Position numbers and translations under genes: made by a program. The notes beneath the pieces are model-generated. The model was given only the letters and a program-made list of their open reading frames with translations. It was not told the origin of the DNA and searched no databases. Below, piece after piece: positions 50,019 to 59,218 of a DNA stretch of 64,000 nt (its first letter is position 1; every line of letters begins with the position of its first letter). The stretch comes from JAXGXQ01 sp040772685 (lineage in GTDB: Bacteria; Bacillota; Clostridia; Saccharofermentanales; UBA5734): assembly GCA_040772685.1 (NCBI GenBank), contig JAXGXQ010000004.1, forward strand, positions 176,462 to 240,461, read 5' to 3'.

Positions 50019-51170
50019 TTGAAAACAAAAAATCAAATTAATTATCAACGGCCGCGCAGCCAGCTGAACCTGTTACTGCTCGTTATACTGGCAGTTCTGC
50101 TGATTGCCGCCTCAATAATACTTATAATAACTTTACCGCCAGCGCAAACCCCGGTAGCGACGGAATCAAATGTGACTGTCCCGGCACAGCTTGCCGGCTT
50201 CACGGTTGAACCGGCGGAAGCTCAGCAGTATTATCCCTTGGCTGGCAGCATAATTCGCGTTTCGAAGGATCGCATCGCCGGATTGAACCTGAATGGCAGT
50301 GAAACTTTCGCACAGGAAGTAAGCTTGAACTCGCCTCTGGTTGTCAAGAAGGCTGAACGCATGCTGGTTGTTGACCGGGAAGGCACGAACTATGCTCTTG
50401 TTTCCACTCAAGGAATAATAAACAGCGGCAGTACAGCCAATGTAATCCGTGGCGCTGCGCTGGCCGGCGACGGGCATTTTGCCCTGATCACTGAACCTTC
50501 CGGCAGTACCGGTGTGGTCAGCATTTATACTATGGACGGCCAATGGCTGTTTGACTGCCTTTTCCCTGACAGCGGCTTTGTGCTGGGAGTTGCGTTTGCC
50601 AGCGACAGCCTGCACTTTGACGTTTCGCTGCTTAATACTGACGGTTCCGCAATCTATCCGCTGCTCAAGCGCTTTACCATTACCGGTGAACAAACCGGCC
50701 AGCGCGAGCTTTCTGAACCTGCGATTATGCCGCTGATTGTGTATGACGCTGCTCAAGAGCCGGTTCTCTGCGGCAGCAGCGAGTTGATCGCTGTTTCTTA
50801 TAAAAAGGATGAGCCGCTTTATAACTACACCTTTCCACTTGTTAATACAGTCGCCGCAGCCGAAAAGGGTCTGGTTGTGCTTAATTCAGATATCAGCGGC
50901 GGCCGTCAGCGGCTAACCTTCTGCCCGCCCGGCGGCGAAGCCAGATATACCCTTGAAATTGGCGAACCAGCCGCAAGCATTGAAATTCGCGGTTCCGTGG
51001 CCTTAATAGCAAGTGGCACCCGTATTATACTGGTCAATCTCAATGAAGGTAAAATCGTCAGCGAACAGAATCTGGCTGTGGAAATTGTCCGGGCTGCTTT
51101 TGTCAATGAAAAAACTGTCACTGCTGTCACCCGCAGTGGTGTCCGTCAGTTGGCAATACCCGAAAAATAA
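50019..51170 (+). CDS. DUF5711 family membrane-anchored beta-propeller-like protein
   Basis: A 383-residue protein with an N-terminal span (about 17-40), then an extracytoplasmic domain rich in short beta strands and repeated patterns such as GDGHFALITEPSG, ASDSLHFDVSLLNTDG and GLVVLNSDISGG, which look like propeller blades. It matches DUF5711, known from Clostridia and of unknown function. The start is TTG 50019, with AAGGCAGG upstream and MKTKN as N-terminus. It precedes pepF by 26 bases. Confidence 0.75.
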   Translation: MKTKNQINYQRPRSQLNLLLLVILAVLLIAASIILIITLPPAQTPVATESNVTVPAQLAGFTVEPAEAQQYYPLAGSIIRVSKDRIAGLNLNGSETFAQEVSLNSPLVVKKAERMLVVDREGTNYALVSTQGIINSGSTANVIRGAALAGDGHFALITEPSGSTGVVSIYTMDGQWLFDCLFPDSGFVLGVAFASDSLHFDVSLLNTDGSAIYPLLKRFTITGEQTGQRELSEPAIMPLIVYDAAQEPVLCGSSELIAVSYKKDEPLYNYTFPLVNTVAAAEKGLVVLNSDISGGRQRLTFCPPGGEARYTLEIGEPAASIEIRGSVALIASGTRIILVNLNEGKIVSEQNLAVEIVRAAFVNEKTVTAVTRSGVRQLAIPEK

Positions 51171-51196
51171 TACGAAACCGGTCAGGAGGCATTATT

Positions 51197-53008
51197 ATGG
51201 ATACCCAGAAAAGAACCCGCGCTGAACTTGATACTCAAGTCACCTGGCGGCTCGAAGATATATTCCCGGACAACAAAGCCTGGGAAGCCGCTTTTAACAG
51301 CATTCCCGAACGCATAGCCGCTGTTGAGGCTTTCCGCGGCCGCCTGGGCTCTGGCCCTGATGTGCTCGCACAGGCGTTGGCAGCTGAAACTTCGTTATCG
51401 CTGGAGATCATGGAGCTTTTCACTTATGCCCGGATGCGGCGCGATGAAAACAACGCCAATGCCGGGTATCAGGAGATGACCGACCGGGCAACAGCGCTTT
51501 ATTACCAGACTTCTGAAGCTGTAGCCTTTATGATGCCGGAAATCGCCGGCATTGAAGCGGAAAAATTGCGCGGCTGGGCTGAGCATGAACCAAGTCTGGC
51601 AGAATACCGCCATGATTTGCTCAACAGCCTGCGCCAAAGGCCGCATATTCTTACGGAAACAGAAGAAATTCTGCTTTCCAAAGCGGGCCCCCTGACTGAA
51701 GGCATAGATAACGTCTACAACATGCTCGACAACGTTGATATTAAGCTGGGCACGATTGTTGATGAAAACGGCAAAACAATTGAACTGACACCCGGTCTGT
51801 TCGCGCTTTGCCGCGAGAATAAGGATCGCCGGGTCAGAGCCGACGCATTTAAACAGGTGCATGAATCCTACAATGCGTTTATTAATACTATGGGTACGCT
51901 TTATACAACTCATGTAAAAGCGGATCAGTTCGTTGCCTCGGCCCGTAAATATCCTTCCACTTTAACCCGCGCCCTGTTCAGCGATAACGCGCCGGAAACA
52001 CTTTATACCGGCCTGATTGAAACTGTAAAGGCCAATTTGCCTGTTCTTTACAGATATCTTGAGCTGCGGCGGCGTTTGCTGGGGCTCGAAGATCTGCATA
52101 TTTACGACACATATATCCCGATTACCGATCAGCCGCAGCGCCGCTACACTTATGCCGAAGCTTGCGATGTTTTGCGCGAGGGTTTGACCCCGCTTGGTGA
52201 ACCCTATATGCAGGATCTGGAACAGTTATTGACAGACAGATGGGTTGATGTTTATGAAACGGAAGGGAAGACAGGCGGTGCCTATTCCTGGGGAACCTAC
52301 AAGAGCCATCCTTACATTCTGCTCAATTTTGCCGGCACCATGTCAGATGTCTTTACCCTGGCACATGAAGCCGGCCATAGTCTGCACAGCCTTTACGCCA
52401 ACCGTCGCCCCTACAGCCAGTCGCATTACCCGATACTGCTGGCTGAAATTGCTTCAACAGTGAACGAAAACATTCTGCTGCGCTATCTTGTCAACAAGTG
52501 CGATCTCAGCACCGAAGCCGGCCGCGCGGAAAAAGCGTTCCTGCTGAACCACTTCCTGGAAGAGTTCCGCCTGACAGTTTTCCGCCAGGTGATGTTTGCC
52601 GAATTTGAGCTGATTGTACACCAGCGGCTGGAAAAAGGTGAAGCGCTTTCAGCTGAATCACTCTGCCTGATCTACGAGGACTTGTTGCGGCAATATTTTG
52701 GCCCGGGCGTGGTAATCGATTCGTACATGCGGGCTGAATGGAGCCGAATTCCACATTTTTACAATTCCTTTTATGTTTATAAATATGCTACCGGCCTTTC
52801 CTGCGCGGTAGCGCTGGGCAAACGCATCATCACCGAAGGTGGTCCGGCTGTGGAGTCGTACCTTGAATTCCTTGGTGCCGGCGGTTCTGATTATCCGCTG
52901 GAAATCCTCAAACGCGCCGGGATTGACCTTACCACGCCAGCGCCAGTGCAGGCGGCTATGACCGAATTCGCCGCAATTCTGGACGAATTTGAAAGTCTTG
53001 TAAGCTGA
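51197..53008 (+). CDS. pepF: Oligoendopeptidase F
   Basis: Cytoplasmic zinc peptidase of family M3 that cuts short peptides. HEAGH (390-394) carries the zinc-binding HExxH, with the third ligand expected near LLAEIASTVNE. The N-terminal M3 helices begin with VTWRLEDIFPDNKAWE. 603 residues, normal. GTCAGGAGG ribosome site. Confidence 0.96.
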   Translation: MDTQKRTRAELDTQVTWRLEDIFPDNKAWEAAFNSIPERIAAVEAFRGRLGSGPDVLAQALAAETSLSLEIMELFTYARMRRDENNANAGYQEMTDRATALYYQTSEAVAFMMPEIAGIEAEKLRGWAEHEPSLAEYRHDLLNSLRQRPHILTETEEILLSKAGPLTEGIDNVYNMLDNVDIKLGTIVDENGKTIELTPGLFALCRENKDRRVRADAFKQVHESYNAFINTMGTLYTTHVKADQFVASARKYPSTLTRALFSDNAPETLYTGLIETVKANLPVLYRYLELRRRLLGLEDLHIYDTYIPITDQPQRRYTYAEACDVLREGLTPLGEPYMQDLEQLLTDRWVDVYETEGKTGGAYSWGTYKSHPYILLNFAGTMSDVFTLAHEAGHSLHSLYANRRPYSQSHYPILLAEIASTVNENILLRYLVNKCDLSTEAGRAEKAFLLNHFLEEFRLTVFRQVMFAEFELIVHQRLEKGEALSAESLCLIYEDLLRQYFGPGVVIDSYMRAEWSRIPHFYNSFYVYKYATGLSCAVALGKRIITEGGPAVESYLEFLGAGGSDYPLEILKRAGIDLTTPAPVQAAMTEFAAILDEFESLVS

Positions 53009-53040
53009 GTCAGTGAGATTCTGCAGAAAGTGCATAGATC

Positions 53041-53049
53041 TGCTATAAT
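53041..53049 (+). promoter_or_regulatory. Extended -10 promoter of the CYTH-flavoprotein operon
   Basis: TGCTATAAT, a perfect TG-extended -10; no clear -35. The transcript has a leader of about 120 bases. Confidence 0.6.
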
Positions 53050-53092
53050 CAGCAAATAAAAGAAATGACTGTTTAGCCGTTCCGGCAGATGT

Positions 53093-53117
53093 CAGCAGTT
53101 TGAAGGATTCACTGCTG
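53093..53117 (+). other. Hairpin in the leader of the CYTH gene
   Basis: CAGCAGT (53093-53099) pairs with ACTGCTG (53111-53117). A second small stem ATCGG/CCGAT lies near 53138-53152, close to the ribosome site. Possible leader control; no known motif recognised. Confidence 0.4.
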
Positions 53118-53174
53118 TCGGTTTCGGCTCAATTACAATCGGTTTGGCCGATATGTACACCGGGAGGTTTGTTC

Positions 53175-53849
53175 TTGGAAACCGAACTTAAGCTTCGCTT
53201 TTCACGCGAAGATGGCCCGCAGCTGCTGAATGACGATCCGTGGCTTCGGGATCTTTTAATGCCTGGATCCAACACCGTTAAACGCATGAAGAGTGTTTAC
53301 TACGACACTGCAGGTTCCGACCTGCAGACAATCAGAACCTCGCTGCGTCTGCGCCAGGAGGAAGACGAATATGTGATCACAATCAAGCGTGATGACGGTT
53401 TTGAAGAGGAAGCGGACGGACTTCATCAGCGCATGGAATGGTCCGCCGTAGTTAACGAGGATAACGAATTCGAGCTTGATTTTGAAAAAGGCTTCGACAC
53501 TACGGCTTTTCTGCGGTTTGCCACCAGCAGCGGTGATCCGGAAGAATCGCTGCGCGAAGTGCTTGACCTGATCGAAGGCCAGCCGCTGATCAAAGTCTGC
53601 AGCGCTGAATTCACCCGCCAGAGCTCTTATCTTGGGTTCGGCGACACTTTGATGGAAATATCTATTGATGCCGGCCAGCTCACCGGAGGCAGCAGCAAAG
53701 AAGATTTTGCTGAAGTTGAAGTTGAGCTGCAGGAAGGCGATGCGCGTGATCTGTTCGCCCTGGGCGAAGAACTAATGGCCCGCTTTCCGCTGGAACCCGA
53801 GCCCCGCAGTAAATATGGCCGTTGTCTGGCACTGAAAGATAATGGCTGA
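53175..53849 (+). CDS. CYTH domain protein (triphosphate tunnel enzyme)
   Basis: CYTH proteins hydrolyse inorganic triphosphate or thiamine triphosphate, or bind organic phosphates. With TTG 53175 as start (GGGAGG seven bases before) the protein opens with ETELKL, the ExExK signature at residues 2-6. Charged strands follow, as expected for the tunnel: SLRLRQEEDEYVITIKR and the late EVEVELQEGD. 224 residues, single domain with no CHAD partner. It overlaps the next gene by eight bases. The exact substrate is not visible. Confidence 0.88.
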   Translation: METELKLRFSREDGPQLLNDDPWLRDLLMPGSNTVKRMKSVYYDTAGSDLQTIRTSLRLRQEEDEYVITIKRDDGFEEEADGLHQRMEWSAVVNEDNEFELDFEKGFDTTAFLRFATSSGDPEESLREVLDLIEGQPLIKVCSAEFTRQSSYLGFGDTLMEISIDAGQLTGGSSKEDFAEVEVELQEGDARDLFALGEELMARFPLEPEPRSKYGRCLALKDNG

Positions 53850-55158
53850 TTACCAGGCAGATCTCGCCATTATCGGCGGCGGCGCTGCCGGCATGGCGGC
53901 GGCAATCACGGCGGCGCGTTTTCTCAAGCCCGTACAAGGAGCCAAGGTATTATTGCTGGAAAGACTCGATCGAGTCGGCAAGAAAATTCTTGCTACTGGC
54001 AACGGACGCTGCAATCTCACCAATGCTGTAGTTGAAATTCAGTCCTACCACGGGCTTGACCCGCGCTTCGCGCTGGGAGCTTTGCACCGCTTCAACAATG
54101 AAGCTGCAATCAGCTTTTTCCGCGAGCTGGGCATGCTTTGCCGTACCGAGTCGGATGGCCGGGTTTTTCCTTACAGCCTGCAGGCAAGCACAGTGCTTGA
54201 TACTTTGCGCCATGCAGTCAGCAGGGCAGGTGTTGAGCTGCGTACCGGGTTTGAAGTGAAACGCCTGGAAGCAGCAGAGCCGTTGTATATAGGTAACAAC
54301 CCACTTACCACTGCAGGCGGTTTCAATATTTATTCAACCGACGGTGAACGCTTGACGGCACGGCAAGTGCTTGTAGCTACCGGCGGCTGCGCCAGCCCCG
54401 CTTTGGGGAGCAATGGCAGCGGTTATAAACTGCTACAGGAACTTGGTCACGAAATGGTTCCTGTCCGTCCGGCAATTGTCCAGATAACAACCGAAACCAA
54501 GTTCGTCAAACCGCTGAGCGGCATCAAAATCCAAGGCCGGGCACGATTACTGGCAGCCGGCAAGGAAATCGGCGCTGAAACTGGCGAAATCCTTTTCACG
54601 GATGACGGCCTTTCCGGCCCTCCCATTCTGCAGCTTGCCCATCTGGTAAGCAAACGCCTGCCCTCGCCTGAACCGGCAAGCTCTCTGACAATAACGCTGG
54701 ATTTCATGCCCGAATTCGCAGAAAACGAAATTTATGACTTATTGACTGAATTTGCACCTAAAGGTGCCGGGTTGAATTTGGGCGATGTGCTGAGTGGACT
54801 GCTGCCCAAAAAGGCAGGTACGGCAATTGTAAAATTTACTTTGAGCCGCCCTCTCAGCGAGCCTGCGGCTTCTTTGAGTAAAGCCGAGCGCCGGCAGCTG
54901 TCTGCTGCTGTTAAGAATTTGCCGATCAGGGTTACCGGTACCCGCGGTTTTGCCTTCGCTCAGGTAACTGCCGGAGGAATCGCGACCGCAGGCTTCCGCC
55001 CGGACACATTGGAATCCAAACTGGTACCGGGGCTTTATGCCGCCGGTGAAATTCTGGACATCGACGGTGACTGCGGCGGCTTCAATTTACAGTGGGCCTG
55101 GGCGAGCGGAGTGCTGGCTGCGACCCGCGCCGCGGCAGCTTTGCTGGAAGGAACATAA
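53842..55158 (+). CDS. HI0933/YhiN-type FAD-dependent oxidoreductase
   Basis: Flavoprotein of 438 residues. FAD-binding Rossmann motif IIGGGAAGMAAA (about 9-20), the family-specific RVGKKILATGNGRCNLTN (about 44-61) and C-terminal GVTGGI-like TAGGIATAGF plus GEILDIDGDCGGFNLQWAWASG. Related proteins include BaiN, reported to reduce bile-acid intermediates in gut Clostridia, but most members have no known substrate. Coupled by overlap to the CYTH gene and four bases from the next flavoprotein. Confidence 0.9.
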   Translation: MADYQADLAIIGGGAAGMAAAITAARFLKPVQGAKVLLLERLDRVGKKILATGNGRCNLTNAVVEIQSYHGLDPRFALGALHRFNNEAAISFFRELGMLCRTESDGRVFPYSLQASTVLDTLRHAVSRAGVELRTGFEVKRLEAAEPLYIGNNPLTTAGGFNIYSTDGERLTARQVLVATGGCASPALGSNGSGYKLLQELGHEMVPVRPAIVQITTETKFVKPLSGIKIQGRARLLAAGKEIGAETGEILFTDDGLSGPPILQLAHLVSKRLPSPEPASSLTITLDFMPEFAENEIYDLLTEFAPKGAGLNLGDVLSGLLPKKAGTAIVKFTLSRPLSEPAASLSKAERRQLSAAVKNLPIRVTGTRGFAFAQVTAGGIATAGFRPDTLESKLVPGLYAAGEILDIDGDCGGFNLQWAWASGVLAATRAAAALLEGT

Positions 55159-55162
55159 CCAG

Positions 55163-56782
55163 ATGAAATTAACACGTGTCAGCTTGCCTTATACTCATAG
55201 CGAAGCGGATTTGGCCGCAGCCTATGCCCGCGAAAATAAGCAAAGTTCCTCAGCAGAATATACAATTGTGCGTAAATCGCTTGATGCCCGCAAGAAACAC
55301 GACATCAGGATTGTCTATCAGCTTGCCCCGACCGAAGATTTCCCGCCGCTCGCAGGTATCGCCGGCCTGACCGGAACGCAGACAAACGCTGCTGCTGCCG
55401 CTGATTTAAAAAACCGGAACCAACAGCGGGTTGTTGTTGTCGGCGCAGGCCCGGCCGGGCTTTTTGCCGCGCTTTTTCTCGCTCTGAGCGGCTGCCGTCC
55501 GCTGCTGATTGAACGCGGCCAGCCGGTAGAGCAGCGCCAACTCGACGTTGCCCGCTTTTGGCAGGGAGGCCGGCTTGATCCGGAATCAAACGTTCAGTTT
55601 GGTGAAGGCGGCGCCGGCACTTTTTCCGACGGCAAGCTGACGACAGGCATCAAGGATCCTCGTTGTGCGGCAATTCTGGAAGAAATGGTTTTACTGGGCG
55701 CCCCGCCAGAAATTCTTTATTTGAGCAAGCCTCATATCGGCACCGATCACTTGCGGGAAGTAATGATTGCCCTGCGCCGGAAAATTCTCGGACTCGGCGG
55801 CGAGATCCGCTATGGCACACGCCTTACAGGCATATCAGCCGGACAAACAGCGGCAGGGGCTGAACCTTGTCTGACTGCTATCCAAGTTGAAAGCAAAGGA
55901 ACTGACGGATCAAGCCTGGTGAGCGAAGAACTGCCCACCGGCAGACTGATTTTAGCTATTGGCCACAGCGCTCGTGATACCTTCCAAATGCTGACCGCAA
56001 ACGGTGTGAAACTTATAGCCAAGCCTTTTGCGGTCGGGGTGCGCATTGAACATAATCAAAGCCAGGTCGACCTGGCGCAGTATGGCGAGGCCGCGGGACA
56101 CCCTGCGTTGCCGGCAGCCATATACCGGCTTTCCTGTCCGGTAGGTAATGGCCGGTCGCTTTACACTTTCTGCATGTGCCCCGGCGGGCAGGTAATCGCT
56201 GCGGCTTCGGCCGAGGGGGAATCGGTTACCAACGGTATGAGCCTGCATGCCCGGGCTGGGCGCAATGCCAATAGTGCTTTGCTGGTGCCGGTACAGCCGG
56301 AGGATTTTGCGGATGCCGACCCGCTGGCAGGTGTGCGCTTTCAGCAGGAGATAGAACGGCGTGCTTTCCGGGCTGGCGGTGGAGATTACAAAGCCCCGGC
56401 CCAGCTCGTTGGTTCTTTTCTGGGTAAAGACGCCTTGAATATGCTCACAGCCGGTCCCGCAGTAGATCCAAGCTACACGAACGGAGTCCGCATGGTAGAA
56501 TTAGTTAACATTCTGCCTGCTTTTGTCAGTGAAGGTATTAAAGAAGGGCTGCCCATTCTGGCCCGAAAGCTCACGGGCTTTGCCGATGCCGACGCTGTCT
56601 TGACAGGAGTCGAAACTCGCAGTTCTTCACCGGTTCGCATCCTGCGGGACGCGGTAAGCCGCCAAAGCAGCCTGCCTGGCTTATACCCCTGCGGGGAAGG
56701 CGCCGGTTACGCCGGCGGAATAATCTCTGCCGCGGTTGATGGCCTGCGCTGTGCGGAATCGGTTATTAACAGCAGCCAATGA
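55163..56782 (+). CDS. FAD-dependent oxidoreductase of the COG2509 type
   Basis: A 539-residue flavoprotein of unknown substrate. A distinct N-terminal domain (1-85, with RKSLDARKKHDIRIVYQL) precedes the FAD motif VVVGAGPAGLFAAL (about 91-104). The blocks ESNVQFGEGGAGTFSDGKL and YPCGEGAGYAGGIISAAVDG are typical of this family. ATG 55163 follows AAGGAAC. It often sits beside ribosome or cell-wall genes in Firmicutes. Its stop overlaps a possible upstream start of the next gene. Confidence 0.88.
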   Translation: MKLTRVSLPYTHSEADLAAAYARENKQSSSAEYTIVRKSLDARKKHDIRIVYQLAPTEDFPPLAGIAGLTGTQTNAAAAADLKNRNQQRVVVVGAGPAGLFAALFLALSGCRPLLIERGQPVEQRQLDVARFWQGGRLDPESNVQFGEGGAGTFSDGKLTTGIKDPRCAAILEEMVLLGAPPEILYLSKPHIGTDHLREVMIALRRKILGLGGEIRYGTRLTGISAGQTAAGAEPCLTAIQVESKGTDGSSLVSEELPTGRLILAIGHSARDTFQMLTANGVKLIAKPFAVGVRIEHNQSQVDLAQYGEAAGHPALPAAIYRLSCPVGNGRSLYTFCMCPGGQVIAAASAEGESVTNGMSLHARAGRNANSALLVPVQPEDFADADPLAGVRFQQEIERRAFRAGGGDYKAPAQLVGSFLGKDALNMLTAGPAVDPSYTNGVRMVELVNILPAFVSEGIKEGLPILARKLTGFADADAVLTGVETRSSSPVRILRDAVSRQSSLPGLYPCGEGAGYAGGIISAAVDGLRCAESVINSSQ

Positions 56783-56802
56783 ACCTGAAAGGGAAGTATC
56801 AA

Positions 56803-57561
56803 ATGATTTCAGTTGCTATGACTACCCTCAATGGTTTGCCCTACGTACGCGAACAAATCAGCTCGATACTGCCGCAACTGGCACCCACGGATGAACTGGT
56901 TGTTTCTGATGACGGTTCAACTGACGGCACTCTTTCTTATCTGGAAGGTCTGGCCTGGGGCGACAAGCGTCTGAAGCTGCTTGAAGGACCGGGCACAGGC
57001 TTAATCGATAACTTCGCCAACACTTTACTGCACTGCCGGGGTGATATTATTTTCCTCAGCGATCACGATGACGTTTGGCTGCCGGATAAAATTGAGCAGA
57101 TAAAGACAATTTTCGCGCTGAATCCCAAGGTTATTCTGGTACAGCACAATGCCCGTTTCACCGACAGTCAGCTTAATCCTCAAGCGCTGACTACCTTTGC
57201 CTGGCGCAAGGTACGGCCGGGTCTGGTCGCCAATTTACTGCGCAACCGCTATCATGGCTGCACGATGGCTTTCCGCCATGAGCTGCTTTATGCGGCGCTG
57301 CCATTTCCCAAAGCGATTCCTATGCACGATCAGTGGCTGGGAATGATTGCCGAAACTATCGGCGGCGTAATTTTTTACGATGAAGTTCTCTCCCTGTATC
57401 GCCGGCATGAAAAAACCATGACCACAGGCCACCCGCACAGCTGGGCTCAAATGTACGCCTGGCGCAAAAGCCTCTGGCGTGAACTGAAACAGCGTCGCCG
57501 CGATCTTAAGGAACGTGATCTGATTAAAAAGCGCAAACTGGTTAAGCGGGAAGAGGAATAA
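56803..57561 (+). CDS. Glycosyltransferase family 2
   Basis: Inverting GT-A enzyme that adds a sugar from a nucleotide donor. MISVAMTTLNGLPYVREQI start, VVSDDGSTDGT and the metal-binding SDHDDVWLPD near 86-95; the C-terminal part has GCTMAFRHELL and HDQWLGM, as in rhamnosyl/galactosyl transferases. I prefer ATG 56803 (AAAGGGAAG upstream) to ATG 56779, which overlaps the previous stop. The Lys/Arg-rich tail (about 225-252) may touch the membrane. 252 residues. Confidence 0.88.
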   Translation: MISVAMTTLNGLPYVREQISSILPQLAPTDELVVSDDGSTDGTLSYLEGLAWGDKRLKLLEGPGTGLIDNFANTLLHCRGDIIFLSDHDDVWLPDKIEQIKTIFALNPKVILVQHNARFTDSQLNPQALTTFAWRKVRPGLVANLLRNRYHGCTMAFRHELLYAALPFPKAIPMHDQWLGMIAETIGGVIFYDEVLSLYRRHEKTMTTGHPHSWAQMYAWRKSLWRELKQRRRDLKERDLIKKRKLVKREEE

Positions 57562-57565
57562 GCGG

Positions 57566-57590
57566 AAATCGAGTAAATTTCGATTTTATG
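57566..57590. terminator. Weak AT-rich hairpin between convergent genes
   Basis: AAATCGA (57566-57572) pairs with TCGATTT (57580-57586), then TTATGG. Weak, but it sits between the convergent glycosyltransferase and sugar transferase. Confidence 0.4.
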
Positions 57591-57591
57591 G

Positions 57592-59022
57592 CTATTGATC
57601 CTTTTTATTTTGTTCCTGTTGCTGTTGTTCTTTTTTATTTCTGGACGGCCCAAATCCCTCCAAATTTTGTTGAAACGTACGGTTGTAGAGCCTGGGTGAA
57701 ATAATGGCGCGGAATGTCTCCAGCACCAGCTTGATATCCAGCAAAATTGAATAGCGTTTAATATAAAGCAGGTCGTAGCGCAGTTTATCCTCAGGTGAGG
57801 TATCATAACTGCCGGCCACCTGGGCATAGCCGGTAATTCCGGCTTTTACTTTGAACCGCTCCTGATATCCCGGAATTTCGCGGCTGAACTGTTCAACAAA
57901 GTAGGGGCGCTCCGAACGCGGACCGACAATGCTCATATCTCCGCGCAAAACATTGAACAACTGCGGCAGTTCGTCCAGCTTCAGTCGGCGCAGAACCTTG
58001 CCGACCGGCGTAACCCGCGGGTCTGATTTGCCGGAAATTACCGGACCGGTGCTGTCTTCGGCATCAATCCTCATAGTCCGGAATTTATAAATATTGTATC
58101 TCCGGTTATTTAGCGTCACTCTTTCCTGTCGGTAGAGGGCAGGGCCGGCTGAGGTCAGTTTAACGGCAAGCAGTGATATCAGCATCAACGGCGCAGTCAG
58201 CAAAATTCCGATAAAAGATACAATAATATCGAAAATCCGTTTCAGTAATCGCTGCTCAAAAGTAAGCGAAAGCTGATCAACCATAAAAACAAGTGTGTCA
58301 TCAAACTGAGTCATACGGGCATTAACGAGTGTCAGTTCGTAAAACTGCGGGACAACAAAAACAACCTGATTATTCTGACTGCAGATCAGAATCAGGTCCG
58401 ATTTGATTGTCTGCGGCACTTCAGGGCAAATCAATACCTCGTGGTAATCCGGCAGCTCTTGAACCAGCTCAAACAGGTCATTCCAGGTGGTTATCTTGCC
58501 TATTTCAATATTCAGGCGACGCAGCCTGGGGTTTACCTTGGCTGCAATCTCTCTGGCTTCTGATATAGTGTGTCCGACAATGATCAAACTGCCTTTGGAA
58601 TAAAGCCTGCGACTGATCCCCAGCCCTAAACGGCCCCAGACCAGAGTTAAAATAAAAATCAGGACTGCACCTAAAAGCATTACACTGCGGGGAAACGAAA
58701 ATGCCCGTAGGAAAAAGGCGAGTGAAGCTGTTATCAAAACAATCAGAGAAGTAAATTTTACAGACTGGGTCGTAATTTCCAGCAATGATTTCAGGTAGAA
58801 ACGCGTCATTTTCAGATAGTCAGCCAGCAGGAACGCAGCCAGCGAAATGAACGGCGCGGCAACCAGATAAGAACGGAAATTCTGATCCGGCTGTGCCAGT
58901 GAATTCAGCGACAACAGAATGCCGAACGCGGCAGCGAAGCCCAGATTAACAATCAGGACCAATAAGAGCGAAATGCTCGTTTTGAACAGATGAGTGCGTT
59001 TCATTCTTCGATGCGGAAGCAT
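57592..59022 (-). CDS. Polyprenyl-phosphate sugar-1-phosphate transferase (WbaP-like)
   Basis: Starts lipid-linked glycan synthesis by moving a sugar phosphate to undecaprenyl phosphate. Four N-terminal spans (about 10-125), a CoA-binding-like cytoplasmic domain (about 135-245), a re-entrant helix near 258-280, then the catalytic part: YKFRTMRIDAE (about 311), LRRLKLDELPQLFNVLRGDMSIVGPRS-type motif (about 343-369) and YAQV. 476 residues with a Gln/Lys-rich tail. ATG 59022 follows GGAGG. It lies on the opposite strand to the flanking glycosyltransferases. Confidence 0.93.
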   Translation of the reverse strand: MLPHRRMKRTHLFKTSISLLLVLIVNLGFAAAFGILLSLNSLAQPDQNFRSYLVAAPFISLAAFLLADYLKMTRFYLKSLLEITTQSVKFTSLIVLITASLAFFLRAFSFPRSVMLLGAVLIFILTLVWGRLGLGISRRLYSKGSLIIVGHTISEAREIAAKVNPRLRRLNIEIGKITTWNDLFELVQELPDYHEVLICPEVPQTIKSDLILICSQNNQVVFVVPQFYELTLVNARMTQFDDTLVFMVDQLSLTFEQRLLKRIFDIIVSFIGILLTAPLMLISLLAVKLTSAGPALYRQERVTLNNRRYNIYKFRTMRIDAEDSTGPVISGKSDPRVTPVGKVLRRLKLDELPQLFNVLRGDMSIVGPRSERPYFVEQFSREIPGYQERFKVKAGITGYAQVAGSYDTSPEDKLRYDLLYIKRYSILLDIKLVLETFRAIISPRLYNRTFQQNLEGFGPSRNKKEQQQQEQNKKDQ

Positions 59023-59218
59023 ATATCCTCCAGACAGTGAACGTGCCGTTTGCTCGCAGGAAATGAAAGCAAGGCACGATGTGAGTCACTAGATTATAAC
59101 ATGCATAAAGAATATTCAATGCTGTGTTATACTGACCTGACAGCGGCAGCAGCATGGGCCGGTAAACAAACAGGACCAGCACCAGCAGCTAAGCATTTTC
59201 GAAAAGAAGGAATTACCC
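59023..59218. other. Divergent promoter region between sugar transferase and glycosyltransferase
   Basis: Minus strand: TGTTATAAT at 59101-59093. Plus strand: TGTTATACT at 59125-59133. Both are TG-extended. About 85 bases of leader precede the plus-strand gene. No other gene seen. Confidence 0.55.
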
